Positions 6,920 to 9,113 of a DNA stretch of 9,113 bases are shown piece after piece. A program made the position numbers and the translations under genes. Below the pieces are notes generated by a model. That model ran no database searches. It saw only the letters and a list, made by a program, of their open reading frames with translations, and had not been told where the DNA came from. Location of the stretch: contig CAJLXE010000051.1 of NCBI GenBank assembly GCA_905210525.1, positions 1 to 9,113 of the forward strand, in the 5' to 3' direction. The DNA is from an uncultured Clostridia bacterium. Lineage in GTDB: Bacteria > Bacillota > Clostridia > HGM11327. Position 1 is the first letter of the stretch, and the number at the start of each line of letters is the position of its first letter.

Positions 6920-8899
6920 TCAGAACAATGAAAGTGCTCTTTCCGCAATATTTTCAGCTGTGAAACCGAAGTGCTCGAAAAGCACCGCATACGGAGCCGA
7001 AGCACCGTAACCCTCCATTGCAATAACGTCACCGTCAAGTCCCACATATTTATGCCAACCCATGGGCGACGCCGCTTCTACCGCAATGCGCGCACGGACA
7101 TTTTTAGGCAATACGTGTTCCTTGTACTGTTCGTCCTGCTTTTCAAACAGTGCAAACGAAGGTACGCTGACAATTCTTGCGTCAATGTTTTTCTCAGCCA
7201 GAAGCTTTTTCGCTTCATACAGCAAATGTACCTCGGAGCCGGAACCCATAAGTATTATATCCGGATCTTTTTTTGTGCTGTCGCTTACAATGTAAGCGCC
7301 CTTTAATGCGTCCATACCCGTGCCGTCAAGAAGCGGTAATTTTTGTCTTGTAAGAACCATTCCTATCGGAGCGTTTTTCTCCGTCAAAGATAAATACCAG
7401 CCTGCGGCAACCTCTCTCGAATCGGCAGGACGATAGTCTATAAAATTGGGTATAGAACGTATGCCGGCGAGCTGTTCTATCGGTTCATGCGTAGGACCGT
7501 CCTCACCGACGCCTATGCTGTCGTGCGTAAGGATATATGTTACAGGCAGTCCCATAAGAGCGGAAAGACGCATTGAATGTTTCATGTAATCACTGAACAC
7601 GAAAAATGTAGCCGCATAAGGTCTGAGTCCGCCGTGAAGCGCCATACCGTTGCATATTGCTGCCATTGCAAATTCGCGTATTCCGAAATGCATATTTGTT
7701 CCGCTTCTGTCGTATGCGGAATAATCGGCTTTGCCTTTCACTATCGTTTTGGTTGACGGAGCAAGATCTGCCGCACCGCCCATGATATTCGGAACCACGC
7801 CCGCAACTCTGTTGAGCATTTCGCTTGACGTTACTCTTGTAGCTTCCTCGATTTCGTAATTCCATATATCGTTTTCAATAAGATTTTGAGGCAATGTATT
7901 GTTGAAATACTTATCCCAAAGCTGTGCCTTTTCGGGATATTTTGCGCAGTATTCCGCAAACATACTTTCCCATTCGGCTTGCTTCTTTTCGCCGTTTGCG
8001 TTTATAACCGCCATATTTTCTTTTACTTCGTCCGGAACAAAGAACGGCTCATCCCATTTCCAGCCGAGAAATTCCTTTGTGGCTTTTATATTATCCTCTC
8101 CGAGAGGTTCTCCGTGTGCGGAAGCCTTACCCATTTTAGCCGGGCATCCGTATCCTATTTTTGTTTTGACGATTATAATTGACGGCTTTTCCGTCTCTGC
8201 CTTTGCCTCAAGCGCCGCTTTGTATATAGCGTCCGTATCGTTTCCATCTTCAACGGTTATTACCTGCCAACCGTAAGCATCGTATCTCTCGGCAACATTC
8301 TCCGTGAACGCAATATCTGTGGAGCCTTCTATTGTTATGTTGTTTGAATCATAAAAGACAATGAGCTTGCCGAGCTTCAGCGAGCCCGCAAGAGATGAAG
8401 CTTCCGCCGTTATACCTTCCATAAGGCATCCGTCGCCGCACAAAGCATACGTATAGTGATCCACAACTTTGTAATTATCCGTATTGAAAACAGCCGCCAG
8501 ATGTGATTCCGCAACAGCCATACCGACTGCGGAGGAGAGCCCTTGTCCGAGAGGACCCGTTGTCATTTCAACGCCGGCGGTATGTCTGTATTCCGGATGC
8601 CCCGGAGTTTTGCTGCCGAACTGTCTGAAATTTTTAAGGTCATCTATTGTAAGACCGTATCCGAATAAATAGAGCAAAGAATACAGCATCATGGAACCGT
8701 GGCCTGCCGAAAGAACAAAGCGGTCTCTGTTTATCCATGAAGGATCTTTTCCGTTATGGTTCATAACCTTGGACCAAAGAGTGTATGCGGCAGGTGCGGC
8801 ACCCATAGGCAAGCCCGGATGTCCCGACTTTGCCTTTTGTATGCCCTCTGCCGATAATATTCTTATCGTATTTATTGTTAACGCGTCTTTATCTGTCAT
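6920..8899 (-). CDS. tkt: Transketolase
   Basis: This is a complete, single-chain 659-residue thiamine-diphosphate enzyme that moves two-carbon ketol units between sugar phosphates in the non-oxidative pentose phosphate pathway, in the cytoplasm. Visible motifs in order are SGHPG (His27), GHGSM (His67), GPLGQG (115-120), the ThDP/Mg motif GDG (155-157) ending at Asn187 in SNN, and SAHGEPLG (His262). The pyrimidine domain follows with GIREFAM (406-412, catalytic Glu409), THDSIGVGEDGPTHEP (458-473) with His459, Asp467 and His471, RPAD (490-493) and TRQ (Arg518). The C-terminal domain runs from about 535 onward. Length and residues match the bacterial/yeast full-length type, not the split two-subunit form common in some Clostridia. 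ATG 8899 has GGTGA (8906-8910) 6 nt upstream. It is the first gene of a - strand operon and has its own promoter at 9001-9029. Confidence 0.97.
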   Translation of the reverse strand: MTDKDALTINTIRILSAEGIQKAKSGHPGLPMGAAPAAYTLWSKVMNHNGKDPSWINRDRFVLSAGHGSMMLYSLLYLFGYGLTIDDLKNFRQFGSKTPGHPEYRHTAGVEMTTGPLGQGLSSAVGMAVAESHLAAVFNTDNYKVVDHYTYALCGDGCLMEGITAEASSLAGSLKLGKLIVFYDSNNITIEGSTDIAFTENVAERYDAYGWQVITVEDGNDTDAIYKAALEAKAETEKPSIIIVKTKIGYGCPAKMGKASAHGEPLGEDNIKATKEFLGWKWDEPFFVPDEVKENMAVINANGEKKQAEWESMFAEYCAKYPEKAQLWDKYFNNTLPQNLIENDIWNYEIEEATRVTSSEMLNRVAGVVPNIMGGAADLAPSTKTIVKGKADYSAYDRSGTNMHFGIREFAMAAICNGMALHGGLRPYAATFFVFSDYMKHSMRLSALMGLPVTYILTHDSIGVGEDGPTHEPIEQLAGIRSIPNFIDYRPADSREVAAGWYLSLTEKNAPIGMVLTRQKLPLLDGTGMDALKGAYIVSDSTKKDPDIILMGSGSEVHLLYEAKKLLAEKNIDARIVSVPSFALFEKQDEQYKEHVLPKNVRARIAVEAASPMGWHKYVGLDGDVIAMEGYGASAPYAVLFEHFGFTAENIAERALSLF

Positions 8900-8910
8900 A
8901 AAAAATCACC

Positions 8911-8932
8911 ATGCCTCTTTGAGCAAAGGCAT
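8911..8932 (-). promoter_or_regulatory. Leader hairpin directly upstream of the tkt ribosome binding site
   Basis: ATGCC (8911-8915) pairs with GGCAT (8928-8932), and TTT (8918-8920) pairs with AAA (8925-8927), closing a GAGC loop. This gives 8 base pairs with a 2-nt bulge. In the transcript it ends exactly where the GGTGA ribosome binding site (8906-8910) begins. No known riboswitch consensus was recognised in the roughly 95-nt leader, so a regulatory role is only inferred. Confidence 0.4.
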
Positions 8933-9000
8933 TCCTTTCCTTGATTTGCAGGACAATCTGTCAATCCCGACAATTAAAATCATATCCGTTAATACATTTA

Positions 9001-9029
9001 ATTATACTAAAATTTATATAAAAAAGCAA
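9001..9029 (-). promoter_or_regulatory. Sigma-A-type promoter of the tkt operon
   Basis: Read on the - strand, TTGCTT (9024-9029) is followed after exactly 17 nt by a perfect TATAAT (9001-9006). The -10 lies about 100 nt upstream of the tkt ATG, which predicts a 5' leader of roughly 95 nt starting near 8994. The surrounding DNA is strongly A/T-rich. Confidence 0.75.
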
Positions 9030-9097
9030 GTATATACAGCATATTTTTTAAAAATCGGTCTGCGTTGTCAAATGATATGAACCATTTGGAGAAAATC

Positions 9098-9113
9098 ATG
9101 CCAAGACAGTATT
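9098..9113 (+). CDS. Start of an unidentified gene (3'-truncated by the window)
   Basis: ATG at 9098 lies 6 nt after a TTGGAG ribosome-binding-like site (9086-9091), and the reading stays open for the five visible codons (MPRQY). This suggests a + strand gene divergent from tkt. Five residues are too few to name it, and no convincing promoter for it was seen in the shared 8900-9097 gap. Confidence 0.35.

Noticed and set aside
7062..8276. Long + strand open frames opposite transketolase
   Set aside because: They are antisense shadows of a clearly coding gene, with no ribosome binding site, no recognisable motif and low-complexity Phe/Ser/Cys-rich translations.
8900..9000. Known riboswitch in the tkt leader (for example a TPP type)
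   Set aside because: The leader is only about 95 nt and I see no THI-box CUGAGA/ACCUGA pattern or other recognised riboswitch core.
9066..9071. Perfect TTGACA on the - strand upstream of tkt as a second promoter
   Set aside because: At 17-18 nt spacing the -10 would be AAAAAT or AAAATA, which is poor. The TTGCTT-17-TATAAT pair nearer the gene is far better.
1..9113. CRISPR array, insertion sequence, tRNA or prophage elements
   Set aside because: No spaced direct repeats, transposase or integrase motifs, terminal inverted repeats or cloverleaf-like segments were seen on either strand.

Overview
The window looks like chromosomal core DNA of a Clostridia-class Firmicute, with an Oscillospirales/Ruminococcaceae-type gut anaerobe as a plausible but unproven guess. 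The reasons are the clpC-radA gene pair, ClpC with a UVR-type middle domain and a VGF ClpP-binding loop, moderate GC, heavy use of ATA and AGA codons, and strong GGAGG-type ribosome binding sites. I see no insertion sequence, CRISPR array, tRNA, rRNA or prophage gene.

Left half, + strand (1-5051): four tightly packed genes read as one operon. They are the C-terminal 591 codons of clpC (its start lies outside the window), radA (2 nt after clpC), a membrane-anchored metallophosphoesterase (start overlapping the radA stop), and an ankyrin-repeat gene. The ankyrin gene has an interrupted 5' end: its well-placed ATG at 4030 runs into a nine-A tract and the wrong frame, and the ankyrin frame is open only if one A is gained or the ribosome slips -1. 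The first two genes serve protein quality control and recombination repair, as in the ctsR/mcsAB/clpC/radA stress operons of Firmicutes. The disA gene that often follows radA there is absent.

Middle (5052-5125): a perfect 10-bp stem flanked by A/T-rich tracts on both sides ends the two convergent transcription units.

Right half, - strand (8899 down to 5126): a clear sigma-A-type promoter (9001-9029) drives a complete transketolase gene, followed by a polytopic membrane protein and a small lipoprotein with a GTG start. By eye, the membrane protein matches the CobD/CbiB (adenosylcobinamide-phosphate synthase) fold pattern along much of its length but lacks several signature residues. It is probably a divergent or repurposed family member. 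The lipoprotein is unrecognised. The extreme right end carries a start codon with a ribosome binding site for a further + strand gene, of which only five codons are visible.

The most interesting items are the poly-A frame interruption of the ankyrin gene and the CobD/CbiB-like membrane protein paired with a lipoprotein behind transketolase. The rest is ordinary housekeeping DNA, and no clearly new system is evident.
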